Source: Actibacterium pelagium
GTDB taxonomy: Bacteria > Pseudomonadota > Alphaproteobacteria > Rhodobacterales > Rhodobacteraceae
Length of the DNA: 64,000 nt
NCBI RefSeq assembly: GCF_002285415.1
Contig: NZ_NSBU01000005.1
Location: 308,335-372,334, forward strand
Direction: 5' to 3'
The position numbers and the translations under genes were made by a program. Shown here in pieces: positions 41,043 through 50,653 of the stretch. The notes below the pieces were generated by a model. The model was not told the origin of the DNA and ran no database searches. It saw nothing but the letters and a program-made list of their open reading frames with translations. Position 1 is the first letter of the stretch, and each line of letters starts with the position of its first letter.

Positions 41043-43172
41043 ATGACGGATAAGATCAAGGCATGGAAAGAGTTGGCCGAGAAAGAGCTGCGCGGCAAAC
41101 CGCTGGACGCTCTGGACTGGGAAACGCTTGAAGGCATCAAGGTCAAGCCGCTCTACACCGCCGAGGACACGGCCGACCTGCCGCAAATGGGTGAAGTCCC
41201 CGGCTTTGGCCCCTTCACCCGTGGTGTGAAGGCGACCATGTACGCCGGTCGTCCGTGGACCATTCGTCAGTATGCCGGTTTCTCGACCGCCGAGGAATCC
41301 AACGCCTTCTACCGCAAAGCCTTGGCCGCCGGTCAGCAGGGTGTCTCGGTTGCGTTCGACCTTGCGACCCACCGCGGCTATGACAGCGATCACCCGCGTG
41401 TTGAGGGCGACGTTGGTAAGGCCGGTGTGGCGATCGACAGCGTTGAAGACATGAAGATCCTGTTCGACGGTATCCCGCTGGATAAGGTGTCGGTCTCGAT
41501 GACCATGAACGGCGCAGTGATCCCGATCCTTGCGAACTTCATCGTCACCGGTGAGGAACAGGGCCACGACCGCAGCCTGCTGGCAGGCACCATCCAGAAC
41601 GACATTCTGAAAGAGTTCATGGTCCGCAACACCTATATCTATCCGCCTGAACCTTCGATGCGGATCATCTCGGATATCATCGAATACACGTCGAACGAGA
41701 TGCCGAAGTTCAACTCGATCTCGATCTCGGGCTATCACATGCAAGAGGCCGGCGCGAACCTGGTGCAAGAGCTGGCCTATACGCTGGCCGATGGCCGCGA
41801 ATACGTCCGCGCAGCGATTGACGCCGGGATGGATGTCGACAAGTTCGCAGGCCGCCTGTCGTTCTTCTTTGCCATTGGCATGAACTTCTTCATGGAAGCC
41901 GCCAAACTGCGCGCCGCGCGCCAGCTGTGGCACCGCATCATGACCGAGTTCGGCGCCAAGTCCGAACGTTCGAAAATGCTGCGCACCCACTGCCAGACCT
42001 CGGGCGTGTCACTGCAGGAACAAGACCCCTATAACAACGTCATCCGCACCGCGTACGAGGCGATGTCGGCCGCCCTTGGTGGCACCCAGTCGCTGCACAC
42101 CAACGCGCTGGATGAAGCCATCGCGCTGCCCACCGAATTCTCGGCCCGGATCGCGCGGAACACCCAGATCATTCTGCAGGAAGAAACCGGCATCACCAAT
42201 GTGGTCGATCCGCTGGCGGGCTCCTACTACGTCGAAAGCCTGACCAACGAGCTGGCCGAAAAGGCCTGGGCCCTGATCGAGGAAGTCGAGGAAATGGGCG
42301 GAATGACCAAGGCCGTGGCCTCTGGCATGCCCAAGCTGCGGATCGAGGAATCGGCCGCCCGTCGTCAGGCCAACATCGACCGCGGCGATGAGGTCATCGT
42401 CGGCGTGAACAAGTACCGTCTGGAAAAAGAGGACGAGATCGACATCCTCGACGTCGACAACTTTGCCGTCCGTGAAGCCCAGATCGCGCGCCTGAACAAG
42501 ATGCGCGATACCCGTGATGAAGACGCCTGTCAGGCGGCGTTGGCGGAACTGACCCGCCGCGCGAAAGAGGGAGGCAATCTGCTGGAAGCGGCGGTCGAGG
42601 CCGCACGCGCCCGTGCATCAGTCGGAGAAATTTCAATGGCTATGGAAGACGAATTCGGCCGCCACCGCGCCGAAGTGAAGACCCTCGCAGGCGTCTATGG
42701 CGCAGCATATGAAGGCGACGAAGGTTTCGCCCAGATCCAGAAAGACATCGAAGACTTCGCCGAGGAAGAGGGCCGCCGCCCGCGCCTTCTGGTGGTTAAG
42801 ATGGGTCAGGACGGTCACGACCGTGGCGCGAAGGTCATCGCGACCGCCTTCGCCGATATCGGCTTTGACGTTGACGTTGGACCGCTGTTCCAAACCCCGG
42901 CAGAGGCCGCGCAGGACGCGATCGACAACGACGTGCATGTCGTGGGCATCAGCTCGCAAGCCGCAGGTCACAAGACCCTTGCACCGCAGCTGGTTGCCGC
43001 GCTGAAAGAGGCGGGCGCCGAAGATGTCATCGTCATCTGCGGCGGCGTCATCCCGCAGCAGGACTATCAGTTCCTGTATGACAACGGTGTTAAGGCGATC
43101 TTCGGCCCGGGCACCAACATTCCGGCTGCGGCGAAGGACATCTTGCAACTGATCAAGGACGCGCGCGGCTAA
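41043..43172 (+). CDS. mcm: Methylmalonyl-CoA mutase
   Basis: A 709-residue adenosylcobalamin enzyme converting (R)-methylmalonyl-CoA to succinyl-CoA. The substrate TIM barrel shows [48 protein letters not shown] and [16 protein letters not shown]. The C-terminal B12 domain has the His ligand in the DxHxxG motif ([12 protein letters not shown]), followed by [14 protein letters not shown]. Upstream at 40987-41012 two TTGCGAA/TTTGCGG words resemble PccR half-sites, but weakly. A strong terminator follows. Confidence 0.97.
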   Translation: MTDKIKAWKELAEKELRGKPLDALDWETLEGIKVKPLYTAEDTADLPQMGEVPGFGPFTRGVKATMYAGRPWTIRQYAGFSTAEESNAFYRKALAAGQQGVSVAFDLATHRGYDSDHPRVEGDVGKAGVAIDSVEDMKILFDGIPLDKVSVSMTMNGAVIPILANFIVTGEEQGHDRSLLAGTIQNDILKEFMVRNTYIYPPEPSMRIISDIIEYTSNEMPKFNSISISGYHMQEAGANLVQELAYTLADGREYVRAAIDAGMDVDKFAGRLSFFFAIGMNFFMEAAKLRAARQLWHRIMTEFGAKSERSKMLRTHCQTSGVSLQEQDPYNNVIRTAYEAMSAALGGTQSLHTNALDEAIALPTEFSARIARNTQIILQEETGITNVVDPLAGSYYVESLTNELAEKAWALIEEVEEMGGMTKAVASGMPKLRIEESAARRQANIDRGDEVIVGVNKYRLEKEDEIDILDVDNFAVREAQIARLNKMRDTRDEDACQAALAELTRRAKEGGNLLEAAVEAARARASVGEISMAMEDEFGRHRAEVKTLAGVYGAAYEGDEGFAQIQKDIEDFAEEEGRRPRLLVVKMGQDGHDRGAKVIATAFADIGFDVDVGPLFQTPAEAAQDAIDNDVHVVGISSQAAGHKTLAPQLVAALKEAGAEDVIVICGGVIPQQDYQFLYDNGVKAIFGPGTNIPAAAKDILQLIKDARG

Positions 43173-43194
43173 GTCCCCGCGCAATCCACTTCAA

Positions 43195-43221
43195 ACGCCG
43201 CCCCACGGGGCGGCGTTTTTC
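43195..43221 (+). terminator. Rho-independent terminator after mcm
   Basis: ACGCCGCCCC (43195-43204) pairs with GGGGCGGCGT (43207-43216) and is followed by TTTTC. Confidence 0.92.
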
Positions 43222-43326
43222 GTTGTGGGATTGGCGGTGGGAAAAAACCTGCCCCTGAAACCCAAAACCGTGGTTTAATCTTCTTTGGTGGACACGCCTG
43301 AACCGGATCAACCCAAGAAACCGACC

Positions 43327-43938
43327 ATGCTGAACCTCGACCACATTGTTATCTCGACCCGCGATCTGGACGCGGGCGCGGCGCATGTCGAAGACCTGTT
43401 GGGCGTACCGCTGGCCCCGGGCGGAGAGCACCCCGACATGGGCACCTATAACCGCCTGCTGTCGCTGGGCCCGGACTGTTACCTTGAGGTCATCGCAATC
43501 AACCCCGATGCGCCCGACCCGGGCCGACCGCGTTGGTATGCGCTTGACCGGTTTCAGGGCGACACCCGTCTGACCAACTGGGTCGTGAACTGGCCTACCG
43601 GGATGGACCTGCCTCACCGGCCTGAGGGCACCGGCCCAATGTTGCCGATCCAACGCGGTGATCTGCGCTGGCGCATGACCATCCCCGAGGATGGAGAGCT
43701 GCCCTTCGACAACACCGCCCCCGCCATCCTGATCTGGGATTCCCCGCAAACCCCGGCTCAGCTGTTGCCCGATCAGGGCTGTGCGTTGATCTCTTTGAAC
43801 ATCGAACACCCCGATGCCGTCGAACTGGCCAACTATTACGAACGCGATCTGATGGGGCAGGGGGTGGAATTCATCGAAGCCGCCAAGCCCAAACTTTCAG
43901 CATTGATCGAAACGCCCAACGGAATGGTGCGGCTTTAG
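43327..43938 (+). CDS. Glyoxalase-like (VOC) domain protein
   Basis: A 203-residue protein starting MLNLDHIVISTRDLDAGAAHVEDLLGVPLAPGGEHPDMGTYNRLLSL, which is typical of the glyoxalase_3/glyoxalase-like domain group. The metal-type Glu is in CYLEVIAINP. It is not the compact methylmalonyl-CoA epimerase despite its place after mcm. Substrate is unknown. An in-frame TTG at 43285 would add 14 residues but lacks support. Confidence 0.82.
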   Translation: MLNLDHIVISTRDLDAGAAHVEDLLGVPLAPGGEHPDMGTYNRLLSLGPDCYLEVIAINPDAPDPGRPRWYALDRFQGDTRLTNWVVNWPTGMDLPHRPEGTGPMLPIQRGDLRWRMTIPEDGELPFDNTAPAILIWDSPQTPAQLLPDQGCALISLNIEHPDAVELANYYERDLMGQGVEFIEAAKPKLSALIETPNGMVRL

Positions 43939-44046
43939 GCGCAATGGTGGTTGCCACCGATTTCACGATGCTTAGGGTAGCCGCCAAATTTCTTGAATCC
44001 GGAAACCCCCACTGACAGGGGGACACCCGGTTGCTAGGGTAAACCC

Positions 44047-44739
44047 ATGTCGATCTGGACCCGCATAGCCGAGGCGCTGTCCGCGCTTTCCAACGGCGAA
44101 CCCCTGTCCGAGGTGTTCGAGCGTCTGCGCACACCGCCCGAACGCTCTGTCGCCTTCACCATCGCGGTGATCGCTCTGGGGGCCAAGATGGCCAAAGCCG
44201 ATGGGCAGGTCACGCGCGACGAGGTCACCGCCTTCCGCGAAGTGTTCACCATCCCGCCCGAGGATGAGGCAAACGCGGCCCGTGTCTTCAACATGGCCCG
44301 CACCGATGTCGCTGGCTTTGATGAATACGCCCGCCGCATCCGCCGCATGTTCGGGGAAGAGGCCTCGGATTCACCGCCGCTTTGCTACCTGCTGGAAGGT
44401 CTATTCCACATCGCCATAGCCGACGGCGAATACCACCCGAACGAGGATGTCTTCCTTCAGGAAGTCGCCGACATTTTTGGTCTGTCGGAAGCCGAGTTTA
44501 AACGCCTGCGGTCGCGCTTTGTCCCCGATGCCGAACACGACCCGTTCGACGTGCTGGGCGTGACACCCGACATGACACTGTCGGAAATCCGCGCCGTCTG
44601 GCGGGCCGAAGTCCGCGAGACCCACCCAGACAGGCTTAAGGCGCGCGGCCTGCCCGAAGAGGCTGTCAAACTGGCCGAGAAGCGTCTGATCATGATCAAC
44701 CGCGCCTGGGAAGAGATCCAGGGAAAGCAGGCCGCGTGA
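44047..44739 (+). CDS. TerB plus J-domain protein (DjlA-like)
   Basis: A 230-residue protein. Residues about 30-155 are a TerB-like domain (IAVIALGAKMAKADGQVTRDEVTAFREVF and GLFHIAIADGEYHPNEDVFLQEVADIFG, with paired acidic metal-binding stretches). Residues 165-230 are a J domain with intact HPD in RETHPDRLKARG, so it can stimulate a DnaK-type chaperone. No membrane anchor is seen, unlike E. coli DjlA. Its stop overlaps the GTG of the next gene. Confidence 0.88.
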   Translation: MSIWTRIAEALSALSNGEPLSEVFERLRTPPERSVAFTIAVIALGAKMAKADGQVTRDEVTAFREVFTIPPEDEANAARVFNMARTDVAGFDEYARRIRRMFGEEASDSPPLCYLLEGLFHIAIADGEYHPNEDVFLQEVADIFGLSEAEFKRLRSRFVPDAEHDPFDVLGVTPDMTLSEIRAVWRAEVRETHPDRLKARGLPEEAVKLAEKRLIMINRAWEEIQGKQAA

Positions 44740-45773
44740 GGGTCGCCACGTATAACGTCGAGTGGTTCAACAACCTCTTTGATGACAACGGCAACCTGTT
44801 GGACGATGGGGAATGGTCCGCACGTTATGACGTGACCCGCACCGACCAACTGTCCTCGCTTGGCATCGTCTTCACCGCGATGGATGCCGACGCGGTCATG
44901 ATCATCGAAGCGCCCGACCAGAACGGCAAACGCTCGACCGTCAGCGCGCTTGAAAACTTTGCCAACACCATGGGCCTGCGTGCCAACCGCGCCATCGTCG
45001 GGTTCGAGAACCACACCCAGCAAGAGATCGCGCTGCTTTATGACCCCACAACGCTGACCCCCCGGCACGACCCGCAGGGCGAGGCGACTGGTAAGAAGGG
45101 CTCGGCTGATGCGCCGCGGTTTGACGGGGTGTTCCGGCTGGATCTGGATGTGGACGCCGCGCCAGAATTGATCAACTTCTCCAAGCCGCCTCTGGAGCTG
45201 GCGATCGAAACCGCCAAGGGCAACACGTTCCGCATGATCGGTGTTCATGCGAAATCCAAGGCCCCGCATGGTGCTTCGACCCCCGAAGAGGTTTTGCGCC
45301 TGTCCATTGCCAACCGCCGCAAGCAACTGGCCCAATGCATCTGGCTTCGTCAGCGGGTCGAGGCGCATCTGGACGCGGGCGATCCAATGATCGTTCTGGG
45401 TGATTTCAACGACGGTCCGGGGCTGGACGAATACGAAGAGCTTTTCGGCCATTCCGGGGTCGAAATCGTTCTGGGACTAAATCAGGAAGATACGAGCAAG
45501 CGCCTGTTTGATCCCCACGCCCGACAAGCGATCAAGGGCAGCCACGCAGCTGCCCCGCCGGTTACAGCGCGGTTCTACCTGAGCCACGAGAAACGCTATC
45601 TATCGGCGCTTCTGGATTATGTGATGGTCTCGTGCGATCTGGCCGCGATGGAGCCTGTCTGGCGCATCTGGCACCCGTTTGATGACCCCGAATGCTATCG
45701 CAACCAAGACCTGTGTCAGGCGCTTCTGACCGCGTCAGACCATTTTCCGGTCACGATGGATATCGATCTTTAG
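44736..45773 (+). CDS. Endonuclease/exonuclease/phosphatase (EEP) family hydrolase
   Basis: A 345-residue metal-dependent phosphodiesterase-fold protein. Motifs: RVATYNVEWFNNLF (Asn), IIEAPD where the usual QE is EA-PD, VLGDFNDGPGLDEY (Asp/Asn) and the terminal SDHFPVTMD. Target (nucleic acid, lipid or inositol phosphate) is unknown. GTG start overlaps the J-domain gene by 4 nt, so the two are translated together. Confidence 0.85.
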   Translation: MRVATYNVEWFNNLFDDNGNLLDDGEWSARYDVTRTDQLSSLGIVFTAMDADAVMIIEAPDQNGKRSTVSALENFANTMGLRANRAIVGFENHTQQEIALLYDPTTLTPRHDPQGEATGKKGSADAPRFDGVFRLDLDVDAAPELINFSKPPLELAIETAKGNTFRMIGVHAKSKAPHGASTPEEVLRLSIANRRKQLAQCIWLRQRVEAHLDAGDPMIVLGDFNDGPGLDEYEELFGHSGVEIVLGLNQEDTSKRLFDPHARQAIKGSHAAAPPVTARFYLSHEKRYLSALLDYVMVSCDLAAMEPVWRIWHPFDDPECYRNQDLCQALLTASDHFPVTMDIDL

Positions 45774-45786
45774 CCGCAAAATCGTA

Positions 45787-45813
45787 TGTACAGGTTCTGT
45801 ACGGCGTCTGTAC
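45787..45813. repeat. Three TGTAC repeats at exact 11 bp steps
   Basis: TGTAC occurs at 45787-45791, 45798-45802 and 45809-45813, with the flanks also similar (TTCTGTACGG / GTCTGTACGC). The 11 bp period places all three on one face of the helix. It lies 62 bp before the secreted-protein gene at 45875 and is a candidate cooperative activator or repressor site. Confidence 0.55.
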
Positions 45814-45874
45814 GCAAAACACATCCCGATTTCGCGGCCTTCAAACCCGCTGACCGGACCCCTATATTAGGCGG

Positions 45875-46201
45875 ATGAAACACTGGCTTCTTATCCTGTC
45901 GCTTGCTGCGACACCCGCGCTTGCCCAATCCCCCGAGGCCGAGGTCGAAGGTGATATGCAGGAAGGGATCAACCTGTTGGAAGAGGGTGCAAAGCTGTTC
46001 TTCAAGGGCCTGATGGACGAGATGGAACCCGCCCTGCAGGACCTGAAAGACGGCATGGAACCCGCCCTGCGCGACCTGATGGACAAGCTTGACGATCTTG
46101 ATGCCTATCACCTGCCAGAGGTCCTGCCCAACGGCGATATCATCATTCGCCGCAAGGTCCCCCTGACCCCCGAAGAAGAAGAGGGCGAGGTCGAGATTTA
46201 G
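45875..46201 (+). CDS. Small secreted acidic protein
   Basis: A 108-residue protein with signal peptide MKHWLLILSLAATPALAQ. The mature part is helical and acidic, with an internal near-repeat MEPALQDLKDG / MEPALRDLMDK and a final NGDIIIRRKVPLTPEEEEGEVEI. It may be a periplasmic coiled-coil protein. I recognise no family. Its stop overlaps that of the convergent ppx gene by 4 bp. Confidence 0.7.
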   Translation: MKHWLLILSLAATPALAQSPEAEVEGDMQEGINLLEEGAKLFFKGLMDEMEPALQDLKDGMEPALRDLMDKLDDLDAYHLPEVLPNGDIIIRRKVPLTPEEEEGEVEI

Positions 46202-47727
46202 CCCTCAATCACCTCGGTCTTCACGTTCAGCGACTTGGCCAAAGAGGTCAGACGCGCTTCGGCAACTTCACCGAACAACGGTATGGCTGGCTTGCTAAGC
46301 GTCAGTGTCAAAAGGGTTTTTACCGGGTCCAGGCGTAGTGCGATCAGTTCCTGCGGCGCCTGGCTAGAGAACATTGCCCCAAAGCGCATGGCTTTTCCCA
46401 AAATCTCGGCTTCCTGAATCTGGTCCTCGTTCAGCAGTGTGAACAAGGGGTCGAACCGGCTGTCAGCGCGGTTGTTCTTATACCGGTGCAACAGGGCCAG
46501 CCCAAGGAAGACGCGCCCCTGATGATCCAGTCCGCCAAGGTTGGCGCGGGTGGCGTTGTCGAAACAGACCTCGTGCCGATAGTCGGGGTGGGCACGCCAC
46601 GCGGTGTCATGCAGAAGGCACGCGGCCTTCACCAGCCGCCAGCGTTCCTTTGGGAATAGTGGTCGGACAAAGTGATACAGCTGCCGACCAAACCCCGGCA
46701 GGCGGGCGGTCGTGGCCTCGGCAAACCGGCAGGCTTCGATCAGCGGGTCGCGCTGGCGGATCGGATCTGGCATCTGCTCGTACAACATGCCCTCGCGGAT
46801 GCCATAGCTCGAGATGAAAACCTCTTTGGTATCAAAACGTTCCAGCAGAATTTCCAGCACCATGCAGGCGATGGGAACCAATGTCATCCGTTCGGGGCTG
46901 ATCCCGGCTTGCGACCGCAGCGCCTCGTTGTCCTGCCCCAGAATCCATTCGATCGTCTCGGCCACTTGCGTGCGGGTCAGGCTGTATTCATGCAGCACCG
47001 TCAGCGGATAGCCCCGACGCATCATGTCCAGTTTGGCAATCGCCCGCCACGAGCCACCGACCAGATAAATCCGGTCATGCAAGTCACCAACCGCCTTCGC
47101 CAGATCATCAATGATACCAGTCACGTAGGTGCGCAGTTCTTCCGGGTCCTCGATATCCTTCAGCTTCAGTGGCCCAAGTGGAGAGGTTACGCAGTCCCCG
47201 ATTTCACCGCCCTTCAGTACGGCCAGCTCCATGGATGAGCCGCCGATGTCGCACATCAACCCCTCGGCCCCGGGCCAGCCCAGCAAAACGCCTTGCGCAG
47301 ACAGGCGGGCCTCTTCCAGCCCGTCGATCACGCGCAGGCGAAGGCCGGTCAAGTCTTCGACCTCTTCGATGAATTCGGGCCCGTCTTTTGCTTCGCGCAC
47401 CGCGGCGGTGGCAACCGTATGGATCGGGGTCGCGCCCATGGCCTCGGCCAATGTCGTGAACCGGTGCAGCGCTTGCAGCGCGCGTTGGCGTCCTTCGGGG
47501 TTCAGGTGGCCGGTATCCGCCAGACCCGCGCCAAGAGCACACATCAGTTTTTCGTTGAAGAAATAGGCCGGGCTACGGGCCGCCCCGTCGAACACAACAA
47601 GACGGACAGAGTTCGAGCCCACGTCAATTACGGCCACGCGCCGCAGGGCCTGCGCGTCTGGGTCCTGAAAGATCGGTTCACCCTCGGGGCCCCAATCCAG
47701 CGGCAGCTCTTGTTCTGGACGGTTCAT
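46198..47727 (-). CDS. ppx: Exopolyphosphatase / pppGpp phosphatase family
   Basis: A 509-residue ASKHA-fold phosphatase that degrades polyphosphate and possibly pppGpp. The phosphate loops are VAVIDVGSNSVRLVVFDG and LMCDIGGSSMELAVLKGG. The C-terminal HD-like part shows KAACLLHDTAWRAHPDYRHE. It is the last gene of the operon with ppk1, 48 bp after it, so synthesis and breakdown of polyphosphate are linked. Confidence 0.93.
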   Translation of the reverse strand: MNRPEQELPLDWGPEGEPIFQDPDAQALRRVAVIDVGSNSVRLVVFDGAARSPAYFFNEKLMCALGAGLADTGHLNPEGRQRALQALHRFTTLAEAMGATPIHTVATAAVREAKDGPEFIEEVEDLTGLRLRVIDGLEEARLSAQGVLLGWPGAEGLMCDIGGSSMELAVLKGGEIGDCVTSPLGPLKLKDIEDPEELRTYVTGIIDDLAKAVGDLHDRIYLVGGSWRAIAKLDMMRRGYPLTVLHEYSLTRTQVAETIEWILGQDNEALRSQAGISPERMTLVPIACMVLEILLERFDTKEVFISSYGIREGMLYEQMPDPIRQRDPLIEACRFAEATTARLPGFGRQLYHFVRPLFPKERWRLVKAACLLHDTAWRAHPDYRHEVCFDNATRANLGGLDHQGRVFLGLALLHRYKNNRADSRFDPLFTLLNEDQIQEAEILGKAMRFGAMFSSQAPQELIALRLDPVKTLLTLTLSKPAIPLFGEVAEARLTSLAKSLNVKTEVIEG

Positions 47728-47775
47728 TCTAAGCCCTCTTCCTTGGGTGCAGAATTTCGCAAGTCGGGATTCGGG

Positions 47776-49944
47776 TCAATCGTAGGAATGCATCAGTTTC
47801 GGCACGTCTTTCGCCCCGGCAGAGCCGCGTCCCGACAAAGAGGGGTTTTCCATGAAGAACCGATGGCAGTTGAAGGATGTCTTGTCGGCGGGAAAGCGCG
47901 TGTAGCTGCCGTCGGGGTTCATGATCCAGCTTTGCGCCTCGTCCGCAAGATTTGCGGCCATGATCTGGCTGACGATCTGGGCTTTCACGGTGGGGTTCTT
48001 CGCCTCGACCAGCGTTTCCACACGGCGGTTCAGGTTCCGCCCCATCCAGTCCGCGGACGAGAAATATACCCGTGCCTTTTTCGACGGAAGACCATGCCCA
48101 TTCCCGAAACAGGCAATCCGAGAGTGTTCAAGGAACCGGCCAACAACCGATTTGACGCGGATGTTTTCACTAAGCCCCTTAATCCCCGGCCGCAAACCGC
48201 AAATGCCCCGGATCACAAGGCTGATCTTCACGCCGTCCTGACTGGCTTTGTAAAGCGCGTCGATGACATCCGGTTCGATAAGGCTGTTCATCTTCACCCA
48301 GACCTCTGCCGGGCGGCCCGCCTTGGCATGGGCGGATTCCTCTTCCAACCGTGTCAGGATCGTCGATTTCAGATCCAGCGGCGAGATAGAGAGGTTTTCC
48401 AGCCCCGCGGGCTCTGCGTAGCCGCCGACATAGTTGAAGACTTTGGTGGCATCGCGTCCAAGCGCTGGATCGCAGGTGAAAAAGCTAAGGTCGGTGTAAA
48501 TCTTCGCGGTGTCCGGGTGATAATTTCCGGTGCCATAGTGGGTATAGGTCACCAGCTGGTCGCCCTCGCGCCGAACAACTGTGCTGATCTTGGCGTGGGT
48601 CTTGTAGTTGATGAACCCGTAGACCACATGGGCGCCCGCGCGTTCCAGACGACGGGACTGGCGAATGTTGGCGGCTTCGTCGAAGCGGGCCTTCAGCTCG
48701 ACCAAGGCAGTGACCGACTTGCCGTCCTCGGCGGCTTCACACAGGGCTGCGACGATCGGAGAGTTCTTCGAGGTTCGATAGAGCGTCTGCTTGATCGCCA
48801 CCACATTCGGGTCGCGGGCTGCTTGCTGCAGAAACCGAACCACCATGTCGAAGGTTTCATAGGGGTGATGCAGCAGCATGTCCTTTTGCCGGATGGCCGC
48901 GAACATATCGCCTTCGTGATCCTGTACCCGTTCGGGCACGCGCGGCTGAAAAGCAGGCCACTGCAGATCGTGGCGCGCATCCAGTACCAGTTCCTTCAAG
49001 TCGACCACACCGATCAGGCCCATGATTTCAATCACCTGACCTTCGTTGATCTGAAGCTCGTCCATGATGACTCGGCGCAGTTCTTCGGGCGCACCTGCGG
49101 ACATCTTGATGCGGACAACCTCGCCGCGGCGACGGCGCTTCAGCGCAACTTCGAATTCGCGAACAAGGTCTTCGGCTTCTTCCTCGACCTCCAGGTCGCT
49201 GTCGCGCAACAGGCGGAAGGTGCAGCTGCCCTTGGCTTTGTATCCTGGGAACAGCTGGTCGACGTGGATCAGCAAAAGCTCTTCCAAGGGCAGGAACCGA
49301 TGGCAACCGGCCTCGGACGGCAGGCGGACGAACCTTTCGATCAGCGACGGGATCGGCACCAGCGCCTGTAAGGGGCGGCCATCCCTGATCCGTTCCAGCT
49401 GAAGCGCCAGACAGAACCCGGTGTTCGGGATGAACGGGAAGGGGTGCGCCGGGTCGATCGCAAGCGGTGACAGGACCGGGAAGACGTTGTTCAGGAACCG
49501 GTCGTCCAGAAAGCTGCGATCCGCTTTGGTCAGCTTGTCGCGGGTCAGAAGGATGATGCCTTCCGATTCCAATTCCTCTTTCAGGTTATTCCATGTGGCT
49601 TGCTGGGATTGCAGCAGGCGGCGGGCATCTTTGTCGATCAGCTCTAGCTGTTCGGCCGGGGTCAGCCCGTCTGCGGCAGGCGTCGTGTTGCCCTCTTTCG
49701 CCAGTTCGCGCAGGCCAGCCACGCGGACGGTATAGAACTCATCCAGATTTGCGGCCGAGATCGACAGGAAGCGCACCCGTTCCAGCAATGGAACCCGGGG
49801 GTTCGAGGCTTCGCCCAGAACACGCCAGTTGAACCCGAGCCAGCTGAGCTCACGGTTGCAGAACCGCTTGGGGCCAGAGCGCTCGGAAACAGGGATTTCT
49901 GCCGGAACCGGCAGATCGGATTCAAGAAAATTTGCTGAAGTCAT
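47776..49944 (-). CDS. ppk1: Polyphosphate kinase 1
   Basis: A 722-residue kinase that polymerises ATP gamma-phosphate to polyP. The N domain begins FCNRELSWLGFNWRVLGEA. The catalytic core has HHPYETFDMVVRFLQQAARDPNVVAIKQTLYRTS, and the phosphorylated His region is THYGTGNYHPDTAKIYTDLSFFT. The C-terminal NGHGLPSKKARVYFSSADWMGRNLNRRVETL is typical. The start at 49944 (MTSANFLES) is preferred to a longer frame. It follows hdaA by 52 bp. Confidence 0.96.
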   Translation of the reverse strand: MTSANFLESDLPVPAEIPVSERSGPKRFCNRELSWLGFNWRVLGEASNPRVPLLERVRFLSISAANLDEFYTVRVAGLRELAKEGNTTPAADGLTPAEQLELIDKDARRLLQSQQATWNNLKEELESEGIILLTRDKLTKADRSFLDDRFLNNVFPVLSPLAIDPAHPFPFIPNTGFCLALQLERIRDGRPLQALVPIPSLIERFVRLPSEAGCHRFLPLEELLLIHVDQLFPGYKAKGSCTFRLLRDSDLEVEEEAEDLVREFEVALKRRRRGEVVRIKMSAGAPEELRRVIMDELQINEGQVIEIMGLIGVVDLKELVLDARHDLQWPAFQPRVPERVQDHEGDMFAAIRQKDMLLHHPYETFDMVVRFLQQAARDPNVVAIKQTLYRTSKNSPIVAALCEAAEDGKSVTALVELKARFDEAANIRQSRRLERAGAHVVYGFINYKTHAKISTVVRREGDQLVTYTHYGTGNYHPDTAKIYTDLSFFTCDPALGRDATKVFNYVGGYAEPAGLENLSISPLDLKSTILTRLEEESAHAKAGRPAEVWVKMNSLIEPDVIDALYKASQDGVKISLVIRGICGLRPGIKGLSENIRVKSVVGRFLEHSRIACFGNGHGLPSKKARVYFSSADWMGRNLNRRVETLVEAKNPTVKAQIVSQIMAANLADEAQSWIMNPDGSYTRFPADKTSFNCHRFFMENPSLSGRGSAGAKDVPKLMHSYD

Positions 49945-49996
49945 CTTGGTGGAAAAGTAATCCCGGACTTGGGGATGTTCAACCAGCCTTCGCGCG

Positions 49997-50653
49997 CTAT
50001 AGCAATTCGCCCGCCAGCTTTTCGCTGATCTTGCGACCGCTCGCCAGCGCAGCCTGATCCAGTTTCGCGACAATATCGGCGGCGGCGGCGAAGGATCGGT
50101 CGATACGCGGCAGCAGGTAGGCGATCAGTTTGGCCGACACCGGAAGCTGCCGATCCGAGAACAGTTTTATCAAAAGGGCGGTCAACAGCGCGTCATCCGG
50201 CGCGTTCACCGTGGCTGTGGCTGTGGCCTCCATCCGGCTACGCAGGTCGGGCAGGGCCGTGGCCCAATAATGCGGAGCGCTGCGGGCGGTGAGCAGCAGA
50301 TGACCGCCTTCGGCCAGCACAAGGTTGTGCAGGTGAAAGAGGGCGTTTTCGGCCTCTGCCTGCCCCGCGATCTGGTCGGCGTCTTCGACCACGACAGCGC
50401 CCGCCAAATCGGGAATTTCGGTCTGTGCCAACGCATTTGCCGGAACGATGCGCGCACCGGTCGCCGTGGCCCAGACATGGGCCAGATGGGTTTTGCCTGC
50501 GCCTTCGGGGCCGACCAGAACCAGCTTGTTCTGCGGCCAGTTGCGCCAGTCATCCAGCTGCGCCAAAGCCACCGCGTTGGCGGGCGACACAAAGAAATCC
50601 TCTCGCCCCCGCGCAGCACGGACCGGCAAATCCAAAGTCAGTTGTTCAGCCAT
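49997..50653 (-). CDS. hdaA: DnaA-homologous replication regulator Hda
   Basis: A 218-residue AAA+ protein that promotes hydrolysis of DnaA-ATP after initiation. N-terminal clamp-binding motif QLTLDLPV is present, then Walker A VGPEGAGKTHLAHVW and Walker B-like AVVVEDAD. Length fits alphaproteobacterial HdaA, which lacks the DnaA DNA-binding domain. The start overlaps the AI-2E transporter end by 8 nt. It links chromosome replication control to the polyP genes downstream. Confidence 0.9.
   Translation of the reverse strand: MAEQLTLDLPVRAARGREDFFVSPANAVALAQLDDWRNWPQNKLVLVGPEGAGKTHLAHVWATATGARIVPANALAQTEIPDLAGAVVVEDADQIAGQAEAENALFHLHNLVLAEGGHLLLTARSAPHYWATALPDLRSRMEATATATVNAPDDALLTALLIKLFSDRQLPVSAKLIAYLLPRIDRSFAAAADIVAKLDQAALASGRKISEKLAGELL

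Noticed and set aside
43327-43938. Methylmalonyl-CoA epimerase next to mcm
   Set aside because: The protein belongs to the longer glyoxalase-like group and lacks the compact two-module epimerase layout.
47293-49371. A 692-codon open frame antisense to ppx and ppk1
   Set aside because: It crosses two well-supported genes and their spacer, with a composition typical of a reverse-strand shadow.
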